Source: Humulus lupulus
Lineage: Eukaryota; Streptophyta; Magnoliopsida; Rosales; Cannabaceae
DNA length: 64,000 nucleotides
Reading direction: 5' to 3'
NCBI RefSeq assembly: GCF_963169125.1
Contig: NC_084794.1
Coordinates: forward strand, 158,919,858 to 158,983,857
Shown here piece after piece: positions 23,731 through 34,729 of this stretch. The translations under genes and the position numbers were made by a program. The stretch's first letter is position 1. Each line of letters starts with the position of its first letter. Under the pieces are notes generated by a model that worked only from the letters and a program-made list of their open reading frames with translations, was not told the DNA's origin and ran no database searches.

Positions 23731-26700
23731 TCAAGCATTGGGGGTAACTACAGCTTCCACGACCGCAGCTTCGGGGGCATCGGTTTCAACTGAGGCTGGC
23801 GAAGTCGGCTCATTGGAAGGCGGAACTTTGTCATGAGAAGGTTCAGAGGTCCCCGCCTCTCTGGGATCTCCCACCTCAGGAGCTCCAGCACGTTCGTCAA
23901 TGTTGTAAGTTTGGACGTACGCCTCTGGGCCTTGATCCCACACGAGTAGCTTCTCCCTCATGGCTTCGGCATCATCTCCCAGATAGCCTAATACCTCCGG
24001 GTTCACTTTCCAGAGTTGATGCATGAGGACCACATGCGATATATTAATCGTCTTGTTCAGTATCACCTCAGCATCCTCCTTCTCCTTCAAGCGCTCCGCC
24101 TCGGAGGTTGCCATCTGTGCCTCCGCGACAGTTAGTTGAGCCCTCAAATTTTCCATTTCGGCCTTGGAGGCATCACGCTCCCCCTTAAGAGAATCAATCT
24201 CCTTGCGCTGTTCCCTATTTTGGCTCAGCATGGATTGCTTCTCGGTCACATGCCCCCTGACAGTGAATTGTAAGGCCCCAACTGCAGCATAGACACGAGA
24301 TCCCTGCTCCTCTGATGGAGTTGCTCCTCCTCGTGCAGCTTACTCTGAAGAGTGGAATATTCCTCTTGCTGCTTAAGGAGGAGATCATTTTTTGATTGCA
24401 AGCGAGCTTCCAGGGTATCCTTCTCCACCTTAGCTTGGGACAGCTCTTCCCGGAGCTTGGAGTTTTCGGCCTTCATCCCATCCGACCGCTGTCTAAACTC
24501 ATTCTCTGCCTTGGCCCGGTACTCTTGATATTTGGCAAGATATTTCTTGTCCGCCTCTTCCTCAGTCGTGCGCCGGGCCTGATCAATCTTCTCCGAGGCC
24601 TCCAAGGCTTGTTGGGTCAGTTTCTGCTTCTCCGCCTCCAAGGCCTGGCGAGCCAGCTGGCTCTCCTCCAGTTGAACCAGAACTGCACCAACCTCCCGGA
24701 ACGAGCGTTCCGCGATCATAGAGGCCTGCAAGGAAAGACAACAGAATGAGCTAAAGCCGGACAAAAAGACAGATGATTCCAAAAAATAACAACTGACGGC
24801 TTACCCCGGACAGTTGCTGCTTCACAACGTGTGTCAGTAACAGCGGATCCTTACTGCTACTGATGGCCCATTTCTCAGAATTGAGCTCGCATAAGCTCAG
24901 GGCCATGTCCTCCATCATCTCAGCTCCGAACGGCGCCAATGCACGTCCGAGCCTAGGCACCAGCCTCTTCTCCAAGGCTGGACCATCCAAAACCGCTCCG
25001 GCCGGGTGAAGGGATCTCACCCCCTCGGCCAGTTCAGCTCTCTTCACGGAAGACAAGTTATCTGCCCTTCCCTGAGTAACAGCCTTCTCCGCCTCTAACC
25101 GCCTCTTCAAAAAACTATCGGCCCGTCTTACACCCTCCAGGAGAGCAGCGGGGAAACTGGTTGGCTTCCGCGGAAAGTGGAACTTCAGGCCAGGCAGAGG
25201 AAGGTTGGTTGTCTGAGAAGAAGGAGACCCCGGAAGGGTGGACCCCCTTTGGGCTGGAGGAGGAGGCAGACGGGGTATTAAGGCCCCGGTCTGTTGCTTT
25301 TGCTGCTGCGGCAGCAGAAGTAATTGCCCTTGTTGCTGCTGCTGGTTTGGATGTTGTTGTTGCTGCTGCTGCGGCGTTGGTGATTGTCTCTCTTGTTCTT
25401 GTTGCTGCTGTTGTTGTAGTTGTGGTTGCTGGCGTTGCTGTTGTTGTTGCCTTCGACAGGGAGAAGAGTGTCTAAGGCGTTTGTTCTGAGCGCCCTCAGC
25501 ATCTTCTCCGGGACGCTTGCTCACCCCAGTTGTCCTCACGGGGAACACAAGCCCTTCCCCGTCGCTGCTGCTACTCGAGACCATCATAGTCTCGGAAGGC
25601 CCGTCAGCAGGAGACTTCTCTACCCTCGGAGACGCTTGCGCCTCGCCACTTGTCTTCTTGGGGGAGGCAGCTTTACCTCCCCTACCAGCCTTGGTCTTCC
25701 GTCCTTTCCCCGTGGACGGGTCTTGGCTGGTGGCAGCCTTCTTAATGAGCAAAGTAACCCTCCCCAACATCTTGGCTTCTGGATACTCTGCAAGAAACGT
25801 ACAAAGCAAGGTTAACGAACCAACAAGCAATGAGAAAGAAGATAAGCGGAAGACAAGACAATCAACAACATAAAAGCACAAGCAAGCCCGCCAGCAGGGA
25901 ACTAGAAACAAGAAAAAGAAAAGTTTGAAAGGGACGACCATGCACGAGAAACGTGGATGGCCTTCCCCGAGCAAAACAAAACATCGCTTCCTGCTCCAGG
26001 AAGCTCCCGTACTCCTTGAAGTCCGGGAATGACATGCTGAGAGAAGAAGGGTCAACCATGATGACACCTTCTGGCAGACTACCGTACCAGAGGAGCTCAT
26101 CTACCCTATCGTAATATCTGTCGAAGGGTATCCTACGCGGATCTAGCCTAAGGAAACGGGGATCAAACCCCATCTGAGAGGTCCGGGAAACCTCAGACAG
26201 GCTGGGGGTGTGGATCAATCGAAAACTAGTCTTACCTCTCCCGGAGGTACTAGCCCCCGGAGCCCCTTCGTTAGGGTAAGCCGCGGCGTGGCGAGCCTCG
26301 ATCTCCTCTTCCTCCGGCTGGGGGTCGGGGAACCTCTCCGCCCAACTAGGAGATAAAGTATTTTCGTCCCGGGCTGCTTGGGTGATCACCTTAGACAGCT
26401 CCAGGGCAATCTGCTCCCGGATGTCAGCTGACACCTGAGTTTGCCCCCTGCCACTCACTGGCTCGATGTTTTGGAAGGAGGCAAGTAACACATACTCCCT
26501 CAACGATTCGGAGGTCACAAGTCCCTCCACTTTCAACTCTTCCTCAGAAAGCCCTTCGTAGAACTTGGACCTCCTTATCATCTCCGCGCAGCGAGGTGTC
26601 CGCGGAACGACTTCTGCAAAATTCAAATACGAGCGTTAGAGATCCTACCAAAAGGCAAATCAAATGCAAAGAAACAAAGTTGAAAAGGAGAGGAAGGAAC

Positions 26701-27535
26701 ACTTACCAGGGATTTTGAAGTCCAAAGATAGGGCTGGCACCCTCTTCAGCGGAAAGCCAGTCGTCAGGAACCAGTATTCCCGGAGGTCTGGAACCCTCGC
26801 GGTATGACAGGTGGGGCACATCACGTTCGAGTGCCTTTCCAGCCTGTAAAACCCCACCTTGTCTGAATGACCCCTCATAGGCTGAGACTTCAACCCGTAG
26901 AAGTACAGCACCTCCTCCGGGGTAGGAGCTTCCAATTTCCGGGACTTGCAAAAGATGAACCACCCTGCTAGGAGCTTGTAGCTGGGAGGAATCAACTGGA
27001 AGGGGGCAATCCCCGCCTTCACACAGAAATTGGCAAAGTAGCTCCTTAGGGGCAAGTGCGCCCCACACACTATGTGTGCCCAGCTCCAGGCACCGAAGCC
27101 CTCGTGACTCTGACTAGTCGACTCGCCCAGCATCGACAGACGATGCCACATCAGACCTGGGATGTTCTTCAGGCCTGCCTCGGAGGAATACAGCTCCAGC
27201 ATGCCATAATTCCTGAAAAGGTTCGGCTTTTGGTTCATCTCCCAGATGGAACTATTGGAAGTCGGTGGACTAGCCGCGACCACTTTCGCCTTTCCTTTCC
27301 CCTTTGCGCCAGCGACAGGGGAACCCTTCTCTTGGGCAGAATCAGCCTCCCCCACAGCAAGGAGTTGTTCCTTTGGGATGTTCGTCACTGGACAAAAGAA
27401 AGAAAGAAGAAAACACTCTAAGCAGTCAGCACCCTTGTCATACCCTAGTGGTATCAAAGGCGTCGGGGAGACCCTCCCCGAAAACTGCTTGGAGAGGCTC
27501 CCACCGAGCTTACCGAGGGATTGGCACCATGCCAC
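23731..27535 (-). CDS. Antisense spliced gene of the Tat element, PF04195-like protein
   Basis: This is a gene opposite to pol, with exons inferred from reading frames and splice signals: 27535-26707, 26613-25939, 25787-24805 and 24725-23731. Introns are 26614-26706 (GTAAGT/TTTTGCAG), 25788-25938 (GTCGTC/CTTGCAG) and 24726-24804 (GTAAGC/CTTGCAG), and phases agree across each. The first exon carries LPLRSYFANFCVKAGIAPFQ and LLAGWFIFCKSRKL, typical of the plant 'putative gypsy type transposon' family (Pfam PF04195 by recollection). The middle holds a glutamine-rich stretch and a basic KGRKTKAGRGGKA segment. The last exon is a long coiled coil. A one-base frameshift near 24295-24315 splits that exon. 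The true start may lie in an upstream exon. Function is unknown. Confidence 0.6.
25285..25455 (-). repeat. CAG/CAA trinucleotide tract coding poly-Gln
   Basis: The tract, read on the minus strand, is a mixed CAG/CAA/CAR repeat that gives runs of five to seven glutamines broken by Pro, Arg, Leu and Glu. It lies in the third exon of the antisense gene and its length is likely to vary between copies. Confidence 0.85.
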
Positions 27536-28120
27536 CCGAAGGGCAGCAAGGAACCAGACTCCGACTCCGAGCCTAAGCCCACCAAAAGAAGTGTTTTTCC
27601 AGAGAAAAACACCCTAAAGGTGTTCATGCTTATGCCCTAAAACAGCAAAACAAGGAACGACTTTCCGAACGCAGATCGCCCAAGCATGCAAAAAAGGCTA
27701 CTTATCGACTCACATCAATCACATGCCTACCAAAGCCCTATTCACACATGCACATAAGCAATAATGGCAGAAACCTCTACTCTAACAACTACCAACAACC
27801 TAAGGTTTGGGAGGAAAGAGCAAAGTAGAAATACTTACTGATATTCGGGTATTTGGAGGTTGAAGGAGTAACTGGATCACTGCACAGCACGATCGCGAGA
27901 AGTAAAAGCTGCAAAGACGAACGGCGATTCAAACCAGGAACTTCGGCGAATAAACCCACTGCCAAATCAAAAGAAAATTTTCCAGATACTTACCAAAAGA
28001 AATGGCAAGTTCGGGGGAACGTAAGCTGGGAAGCCTGAGAGTTCGAAGGTTTGGAAATCTGAAAATCCTAAAGATGGAGAATCTGAAAGCGTAAAGAGGA
28101 AGAAAGGTCCTTTCCCTCGT
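27536..28120 (-). promoter_or_regulatory. Probable spliced 5' UTR of the antisense gene
   Basis: Downstream of the TATA box on the minus strand are strong donor sites (TTTTG/GTAAGT with the exon end at 27994, and TATCA/GTAAGT near 27840). Acceptor-like sites TTTGGCAG and CTTTGCAG occur around 27910-27960, and TTTTGTCCAG near 27395 in the coding part. This suggests one or more introns before or near the start codon. No long ORF exists here. Exact exon limits cannot be fixed by eye. Confidence 0.45.
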
Positions 28121-28128
28121 TTTTATAG
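28121..28128 (-). promoter_or_regulatory. TATA box of the antisense gene
   Basis: On the minus strand the sequence reads GCTATAAAAACGAGG, a good plant TATA box. It lies about 590 bp upstream of the first clear coding exon and about 470 bp inside the 3' LTR. It points away from the LTR and into the antisense gene. Confidence 0.55.
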
Positions 28129-28581
28129 CAGGGAAGAAGTCGTTTCGAATTCCTCAAATGGACGGTCCCGATCTTCCCATTCCGTGTGCATCAGATCCAA
28201 CGGCTGGAGAGGAAGCGACGATCCTATTTATGACTCCTCGGATGGGAATAAAGTATTTATTTCCCATCATTACACCACCTCGGGCCCGGAGTACCATTAA
28301 AAACCGTCAAATCATTATTCAGATGACTGACGCACGCATACTCAACCAGTCGCCTCACGCACACGTCTTGGTCGCAGAACCATTCCCAGAATGACACGTG
28401 GTCCTTGCCGCACTTGAGTACTTGAGTTCAAACAGAAGAAATTCCCTTTCTTTTTCATACTAACACTCAGGCGGGAAAAAGGAACCCTTCCGGGAACACA
28501 GAAGGTGCCCCCTCGCCTAATCTAAGAAACTGAAATACCCGGAGGACTGTACAAGCTCCCGGATCTCTCAAAGCTCCGTGA
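28129..28581. other. Tat non-coding region upstream of the antisense promoter
   Basis: This sequence lies between the antisense TATA box and the 3' polypurine tract. It includes short palindromic and GC-rich segments and no ORF that I would support. It may hold upstream elements for the antisense promoter. Confidence 0.4.
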
Positions 28582-28595
28582 CCTTGGGGGGTAAA
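28582..28595 (+). other. Polypurine tract of the Tat element
   Basis: CCTTGGGGGGTAAA stands directly before the LTR start TGTTATCC. This is the expected position of the plus-strand primer. Confidence 0.85.
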
Positions 28596-29483
28596 TGTTA
28601 TCCAGATTTCCGGATAACGTTTAGATTGATGTCCTCGGGGAAGCAGAATTATCGATGTCTTTCACGGTAGGTCACCAGAGCTCGCGGATGAACAGAAAGG
28701 CTTCGCCTCTCCCGTTTAGTGTCCGGATTACTCTTCCAAGCAAACACAACACGGAGACTCGCCAACTCTCCCGGACTCCCGAAGGGGTATCCTTCGGGGA
28801 AGCCCCTTCCAGGAGAAGCTCTTCGAGTGGTCTCCGCGGAAGCAGTTCCGTGCCTCGCACGGAACAAAGCCAAACGGTCGAGTCCTGGAGGAGGCATATT
28901 TGGAATGATATCCGCCTGACACAGGATCCCGCCTGGCACGCCCGTCAGGTCAAAGCCGCACACATCCCAGCACGCCTAAGGGTACCTTTTCGCCTACTGT
29001 TCTGCTGACAACTTGGAAAAGACGGCTGACTTTGTGTGTTCCCCATACTTTCACGTAAATATACCCACATAGAGTCTTGTAGCCATGCTACTACAGTAAT
29101 TGTATCCCTATTTATGGCTGGTGTAATTAAGACTCATGTACGTAGAGAAAAACCCTAATCCGAAACCCTAGCTATAAAGACCCCTTCATTTTACAAGAAG
29201 AGGGAGGACCAACAGATCACATAGCAAAAACTCTACTAAAATCTCTCTAGCTTCATCTTCTTCAAGAGAACCCGAGAGAAACACTGTGAGTGTGTGAAGT
29301 TCTTGTGCACCAGCCATCTTACTGTAACCTTTTCCAAGTATAATAACATCGACTCGTGGACTAGGGCTTGTTAACGCCTGAACCACGTAAAAACACTGTT
29401 TGTTTAGTTACATTTCAGCATTTCTACAGTTCTTATCTTTTTATTATTCTGTTTGTATTCGTTTCCGAAAAACTCGGTAAACA
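28596..29483 (+). repeat. 3' LTR of the Tat element
   Basis: This 888 bp LTR differs from the solo LTR at 13118-14005 by about two bases by eye. It ends GGTAAACA and is followed by AGTTG (29484-29488), the same duplication that flanks the solo LTR. The matching 5' LTR of this truncated element is not adjacent to it. Confidence 0.92.
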
Positions 29484-30561
29484 AGTTGCCTGACAAAGCT
29501 AGAGAAGTTGCTATACAAATTATATGCTCTTAATCTGCTTATATTTTCACCATCTATGGATATGGTCATAGTACACACTTTGAAGTACAAGAACTATGGT
29601 ACTTATTGTTAATATTTGACCTTTTTAAAAGAGCATGTCAATATCTGACCTTTTTCTTGTTTTATAATGTTGATTAAAATGAATAGGTTAATATTTTGAT
29701 TGGTCTTAAAGCATTGGATTGGTAGCTAATTGCAAGAGGTATGTTGCATTTGATTTAGTTTTTTAAAAAATTCAATATTTTACAATTTTGAATGATAACT
29801 GTACTACTTTAGTGGAGTTTGAATATCTTAGATATTCATCCGTAGTGAAGTAGGTTATGGGAATTGTGTGCTGCAGTGATAACGGAAGATTGAGAACTTG
29901 CATGTCTTAGTGAAATAGGTTCTGAGAATTTTGTGTGCTGCGGTGATATATGGATGGAAATCTGTGTGTTGTTTGATTTGTTTGAAATGTTGGTGTTGAT
30001 TGTGACAAATGGCTAGGCTAGTAAATTAGGGGATATGATGTCCGATTTTCTATAGATTTTCTTGTACTTAGTTTTGTTTTATATGTTTATTTTATTTTAT
30101 TTTCTTAATTTTAATTTTTTATTAAAAAAATAGGCGCAATATGGAAAAAGAATGGATGTCAGCTGATAGGTTTTCAGTAGAATATATAAAAGGGGTCGAT
30201 GAGTTTCTTAAATTTAGTTTGGATCATGCCAAAGATCCAAACTATATTTGTTGTCCTTGTAGTAAGTGTGGAAATATGAAAAAGATGACTGCGACAATGA
30301 TAAAAGAGCACTTATATTTCCACGGGATAGACCAAAGTTATAAAATATGGTATTGGCATGGTGAAGAGCTTCATGTTACTCCGGACCCTCCTATGATGAA
30401 TGAAGTTCGGAATTATAGGCAATTGGATCGTGATGATAATTTAGATGAAATGATTGACGATGCATATTATGAATCAGAAGTAGATCCCGTTAAGTTTGAA
30501 AATCTTCTTAATGACGCTGAAAAGCCGATTTACTCTGGTTGCACTAAATTTACAAAGTTGT
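29484..30561 (+). repeat. Second copy of the CACTA exon region
   Basis: Positions 14006-15083 recur here at the fixed offset of 15,478 with almost no differences. The transposase exon frame runs from 30141 to 30561 and is again cut by an N-family LTR. It is part of the larger tandem duplication and not an independent insertion. Confidence 0.9.
30141..30561 (+). pseudogene. CACTA transposase N-terminal exon, duplicate copy
   Basis: The coding content is the same as at 14663-15083: MEKEWMSADR, CCPCSKCGN, HLYFHGI and PIYSGCTKFTKL. The frame is intact until the LTR at 30562. It lacks the rest of the transposase. Identity with the left copy argues for a recent duplication. Confidence 0.83.
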
Positions 30562-31199
30562 TGATACGAACCACACCAACACTGTGATGAAACCCGACAC
30601 CAAATATGGCAGCCACCAAGAACACACGAAATTTGGAATGGTAAACCGCGACCCTATGCTTAGCAAAGCACGAACCTTGGTATGAGGAAGACGCCACAAA
30701 CGGGGATGGGAATCCGTTTGATAAGTCAGATTGAACGCCACAAGGGATACCCTTGATAAGTTCGGATAGTCTCTTCAAGAACTCAAGAAGAAAACTCACA
30801 AATTTTCATTTCAACATAATCTGATTTTCACATTGTTTTGGCAGTCCTTATAAGGACGAAAATTACATGAAAACAAGACCCTTGGTCTTCCTAATGAAAC
30901 CGAAAAATTAAGGGCAGCCCCTTTGTCTTCCTAATGAAAACCAAAATTAAAGACAAGCCTTTTGTCTTCCTCATGAAAACCGAAATTAAAGACAAGAGAA
31001 CTATTGGACTCACACAAGTCAAATGTTTGACTTATCACAAAATAAACAAAGACTAAAAAACGTGATTAAAAATAAAAAGACTCATTACAAGAAGCTAAAT
31101 ATTGATCAAGCTCCTAAACTGGTGTCCTCATCATTCCTCCCCTCTTGACTTGGATCAACTGGAACTTGACTTGGATTTTGAGTCTTGGTGTCCTCATCA
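30562..31199 (-). repeat. 3' LTR of the intact N copy
   Basis: This 638 bp LTR differs from 34730-35368 by two substitutions and one single-base indel by eye. The minus-strand purine tract TCTCAAGAGGGGGGGAA lies just inside the element at 31200-31216. The outer 5 bp (GTTGT, 30557-30561) do not match the 5 bp beyond the other LTR (GGTCC, 35369-35373). Confidence 0.92.
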
Positions 31200-33352
31200 T
31201 TCCCCCCCTCTTGAGAAAGATTTGACCTCAAATCGTCACCTGCATCAAAAGGACTCAAATCAGAAACATTAAAAGTAGCACTAACAGTATACTCACCTGG
31301 TAAATCGAGTCTGTAGGCATTTCCATTGATCCTTTCTAGCACTTGAAACGGCCCATCTCCTCGAGGTAGCAATTTGGAACGTCTTTGTGCTGGGAATCGC
31401 TCTTTCCTCATGTGTAACCATACCCAATCACCGGGATCAAAAACCTGCTTGTGACGACCCTTGTTAGCATCAAGTTGGTTAGTGTTTAAAAGAGCCTCCT
31501 TAACCTCACTTTTTTTTGCATAAAAATTACTTTGTTTTCTCTCGAATTTTCCCTCATTGATCGAACTCTTCTCTTTCTTTTCTCTCTCATTTGATTCGAC
31601 CCTTTTCTCTCTTTGTCTCTCTTTTTTCTCACTCTCATTCATCTTTTCACTCTCCTTCTTTTGCTCACTCAATTTTTTTTTATCACTCAATTTTTGCAAC
31701 CTCACTTGGTCTTCATATACTTGCTTTGGTGTCAACGGAGCTAGAGTGATTGTTCGTTGATGAAACGTGAATGAGTACTTGTTGGTGAAGCCATCATGCT
31801 GGACTCGCCGATCAAATATCCAAGGCCTTCCTAGAAGGAGGTGTCCAGCTTGCATGGGAACCACATCGCACAATACCTCATCCTCATACTTGCCAATTCG
31901 AAATGATACCAGCACCTGTTTTGTAACCCTCACTTCACCACTATCATTCAACCACTGCAACTTGTATGGACAAGGATGTCTAAGCGTTGGGAGCCCCAGC
32001 TTGGCAACCATGGAAGAACTAGCAACGTTAGTGCAACTACCACCATCAATAATAACACTGCATACCTTGTCTTTCACATGACAACGAGTGTGAAAGATGT
32101 TCTCTCGCTGCACCTCTTCTTCCTCTTCTTTTGCTTGCAAGTTTAAGGCTCGTCTTGTGACTAGAGCAAGCATTTCACCAGATTCTGCCCCAAACTCCTC
32201 ATCACCCATAGAAGCGTCCTCCAATGGTGGCATGTCATCAAGATCATCTTCCTCTTCGGAATCTATCTCCCCATTATCCCGAATTACCATAACTCGCTTG
32301 TTTGGACATTGGCTAGCTATGTGTCCTCGCCCCTGACATTTGAAGCATTTTATCTCACTAGAATGGGACGAAGTAGGGGCTGTTTTACCTTGAGGGGTCG
32401 TGGCTGGTTTTGGTGTAAAGGATGAAGTAGGTTGGTCTTCTTCCTTCTTTGGATAGTTCGACTGCCAAGGTGTTGCACTTGAATGGTGTGGGCTCAGTCT
32501 TGGCTTTGAACTTGTACTACCCCTCTTGAGCTGCCTCCCAACTTTGATTGCCATATGCACCAAATCTTCCAATTCCACATAATGGTGTAGCTCAATTGGA
32601 TTAGCAATCTCTCGGTTCAACCCATTCAAAAACCTTGCCATGGTTGCCTCCCGATCCTCTTCAACATTGGCTCTAATCATAGCCATCTCCATCTCCTTGT
32701 AATACTCATCAACACTCTTGGAACCTTGACGAAGGCCCTGCAACTTAAGGTATAGATCTCGATAATAATGAGGTGGTACAAACCGTCGCCTCATCACCCT
32801 CTTCATTGCCTCCCATGTGTCAATAGGTCGATCTCCACTCCGCCTCCTGTTGATGCACAACTGATCCCACCAAACAATAGCATAATCAGTAAACTCAATG
32901 GCAGCTAGTTTTACCTTCTTCATGTCGAAGTAGTTGTGACAATCAAAAACTAACTCCATCTTCTTTTCCCACTCAAGGTATGCCTCAGGATCGCTCTTCC
33001 CCTGAAATGCTGGAATTCTCATCTTTATATTTCCTAAATAATCATCTACCAGGTTCCTAGCTTCTCTATCCCGACCATACCTCCTATGGTTACCCGCCAA
33101 CATCCTATCAAACTCTTCATCAGAAACTAACCCTTCCAAATCCCCTTCATTCTCATCCTCCCTTTGGTACACCCTATTCCTCCGTGGCCTCCGTTGTGTT
33201 CCTTCTTCTACCCTATCCAACCTCTCATGTATTTGCTCACATTCCACCCTCATCATCCTTCGCATCTCCCCAATTAGTGCTTGCATTTGCAGATTCGGAA
33301 CTTCAAGTGGTGGAATATCATTGCTTGCATTTTTCTCTGGATTTTGTGCCAT
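31106..33352 (-). CDS. Gag-protease-integrase CTD fusion polyprotein, intact (N family)
   Basis: This is one open frame of 748 codons. I chose the ATG at 33352 ([12 protein letters not shown]), which lies just after a TTTTGCAG site and is conserved across copies. Gag has [17 protein letters not shown] and the YAIVWWDQL motif. A zinc knuckle, [14 protein letters not shown], occupies residues 336-349. The protease active site is D436-G-G in VIIDGGSC. A long Lys/Glu-rich linker leads to the fusion point after residue 628 ([10 protein letters not shown]). An integrase C-terminal domain follows ([40 protein letters not shown]). The last 31 residues are coded by the LTR. RT, RNase H and the integrase zinc finger and core are absent, so it must depend on another element for DNA synthesis and integration. 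The element clade is CRM-like by comparison with C1. Confidence 0.9.
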   Translation of the reverse strand: MAQNPEKNASNDIPPLEVPNLQMQALIGEMRRMMRVECEQIHERLDRVEEGTQRRPRRNRVYQREDENEGDLEGLVSDEEFDRMLAGNHRRYGRDREARNLVDDYLGNIKMRIPAFQGKSDPEAYLEWEKKMELVFDCHNYFDMKKVKLAAIEFTDYAIVWWDQLCINRRRSGDRPIDTWEAMKRVMRRRFVPPHYYRDLYLKLQGLRQGSKSVDEYYKEMEMAMIRANVEEDREATMARFLNGLNREIANPIELHHYVELEDLVHMAIKVGRQLKRGSTSSKPRLSPHHSSATPWQSNYPKKEEDQPTSSFTPKPATTPQGKTAPTSSHSSEIKCFKCQGRGHIASQCPNKRVMVIRDNGEIDSEEEDDLDDMPPLEDASMGDEEFGAESGEMLALVTRRALNLQAKEEEEEVQRENIFHTRCHVKDKVCSVIIDGGSCTNVASSSMVAKLGLPTLRHPCPYKLQWLNDSGEVRVTKQVLVSFRIGKYEDEVLCDVVPMQAGHLLLGRPWIFDRRVQHDGFTNKYSFTFHQRTITLAPLTPKQVYEDQVRLQKLSDKKKLSEQKKESEKMNESEKKERQREKRVESNEREKKEKSSINEGKFERKQSNFYAKKSEVKEALLNTNQLDANKGRHKQVFDPGDWVWLHMRKERFPAQRRSKLLPRGDGPFQVLERINGNAYRLDLPGEYTVSATFNVSDLSPFDAGDDLRSNLSQEGGNDEDTKTQNPSQVPVDPSQEGRNDEDTSLGA

Positions 33353-34715
33353 GATGGAAATCTGCAAAATAAGGTTAGAATAATATGGAGAAAAGACCTC
33401 ACCACACTCCCTCACGTGTTTCGCTCAAATAATATTTTCACTCAAATCCCCTCGTGTTTCACTCAATTTCAATGGCTTTTACCCTCAAATAGGCTCACAC
33501 CTCTGCCTTTTTCCACTCGTATTCTTCTTTAAGTTCTTTCAAAACTAATCCAACGGTAATATGGAGTATTCAAGCAGCAAATCCAACCAAACAAACCAAA
33601 CGAACACCGACGAAAATTGGTGAAAAATGACGAAAAAATGATGATTTTTGGAACACTTCTAGACCATAAGGAACAAGAATAGAACAAAAAATTTTAAGAG
33701 GGGTTTCCAGACTTTTTTTTTTTTAGAGTTCGGATCCCCTTGAAATTAAGAACACCAAAGAACCACTCCGAAAACCAAGCAAACTGTGGTACTATAACAG
33801 ATTCAAGAACAATCCCAATAACAGAAAACGATTATTCCCAAAATCTAATCTGTGATTCAACCAATAAAATCAAAACCAAACTAATTTGTGGCACTATAAC
33901 AGTCTCGGATTCCACAACAAATAAAGGAACCAATTGAAACCAGGGACACAATTGAAACAAGGGAATTATCAATACCAATTTCGGATTTCATAACAAGAAC
34001 ATGAGAAACCCAAGGAAAAATTCGGATTTAACAATAAGAATAAGAGAAACTAAAGCCCAACTCAGATTTCACCATAAGAACAAGAGAAATCTCAAACCCA
34101 ATTTCAGATTTTACAATAAGAACAAGAGAAACTCAATCCCAATTTCAGATTTCACAATAAGAATAAGAGAATCTCAATCCCAATTTCGGATTTCACAATA
34201 AGAATAAGAGAACCTCAATCCCAATTTCAGATTTCACAATAAGAATAAGAGAAAACTCAATGCCAATTCGGATTGCACAATAAGAACAAGAGAAACCCAA
34301 AAGCACATTCGGATTTAACAACAAAACAAGAGGACTCAATGAAAATTCGGTTTTCACAATTAAGAACCCTAATTCAAGATTTTCATAAACGAAAAGAAAA
34401 CAAAATAGGGGAAATTTCAGAAACCCTAATTCAATTGCAATATTTGAACAAAGAAACGAAATGGAAAAAACAAGAAGAAAAAAAAAAAAGATAGGCAAAC
34501 CGTATGAACCTAGGCTCGGATTTCAAACAAGGAAACAATTGAAATAAGGAAAACAACAAGCTCTAGAATAGTTTCAGATTTCACAAGGAAACAAGGACAA
34601 AGAAATCAAAACACGAGTAGATGATGAAATTTTTTTTATTTTTTTTTTCTAATATAGAAACACGAATTGAAAGAAAAACACAAAGTAAAGGATAGGCCAA
34701 ACCGGATGATCCTAA
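33353..34715 (-). other. 5' leader of the intact N copy with tandem repeats
   Basis: This is non-coding sequence between the primer binding site and gag. From about 33985 to 34330 it consists of about 40 bp tandem units around AGATTTCACAATAAGAA and AAGAGAAACTCAATCCC. A possible intron acceptor (TTATTTTGCAG) precedes the ATG. No ORF is supported. Confidence 0.7.
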
Positions 34716-34727
34716 GCTCTGATACCA
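34716..34727 (-). other. Primer binding site, initiator tRNA-Met type
   Basis: TGGTATCAGAGC on the minus strand, two bases from the 5' LTR end. It is identical in copies A and C1 and in T1. Confidence 0.93.
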
Positions 34728-34729
34728 AC

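Noticed and set aside
25161..25489. Plus-strand ORFs rich in Ala/Val or Cys across the trinucleotide repeat
   Set aside because: They are the complementary frames of the poly-Gln tract in the antisense gene.
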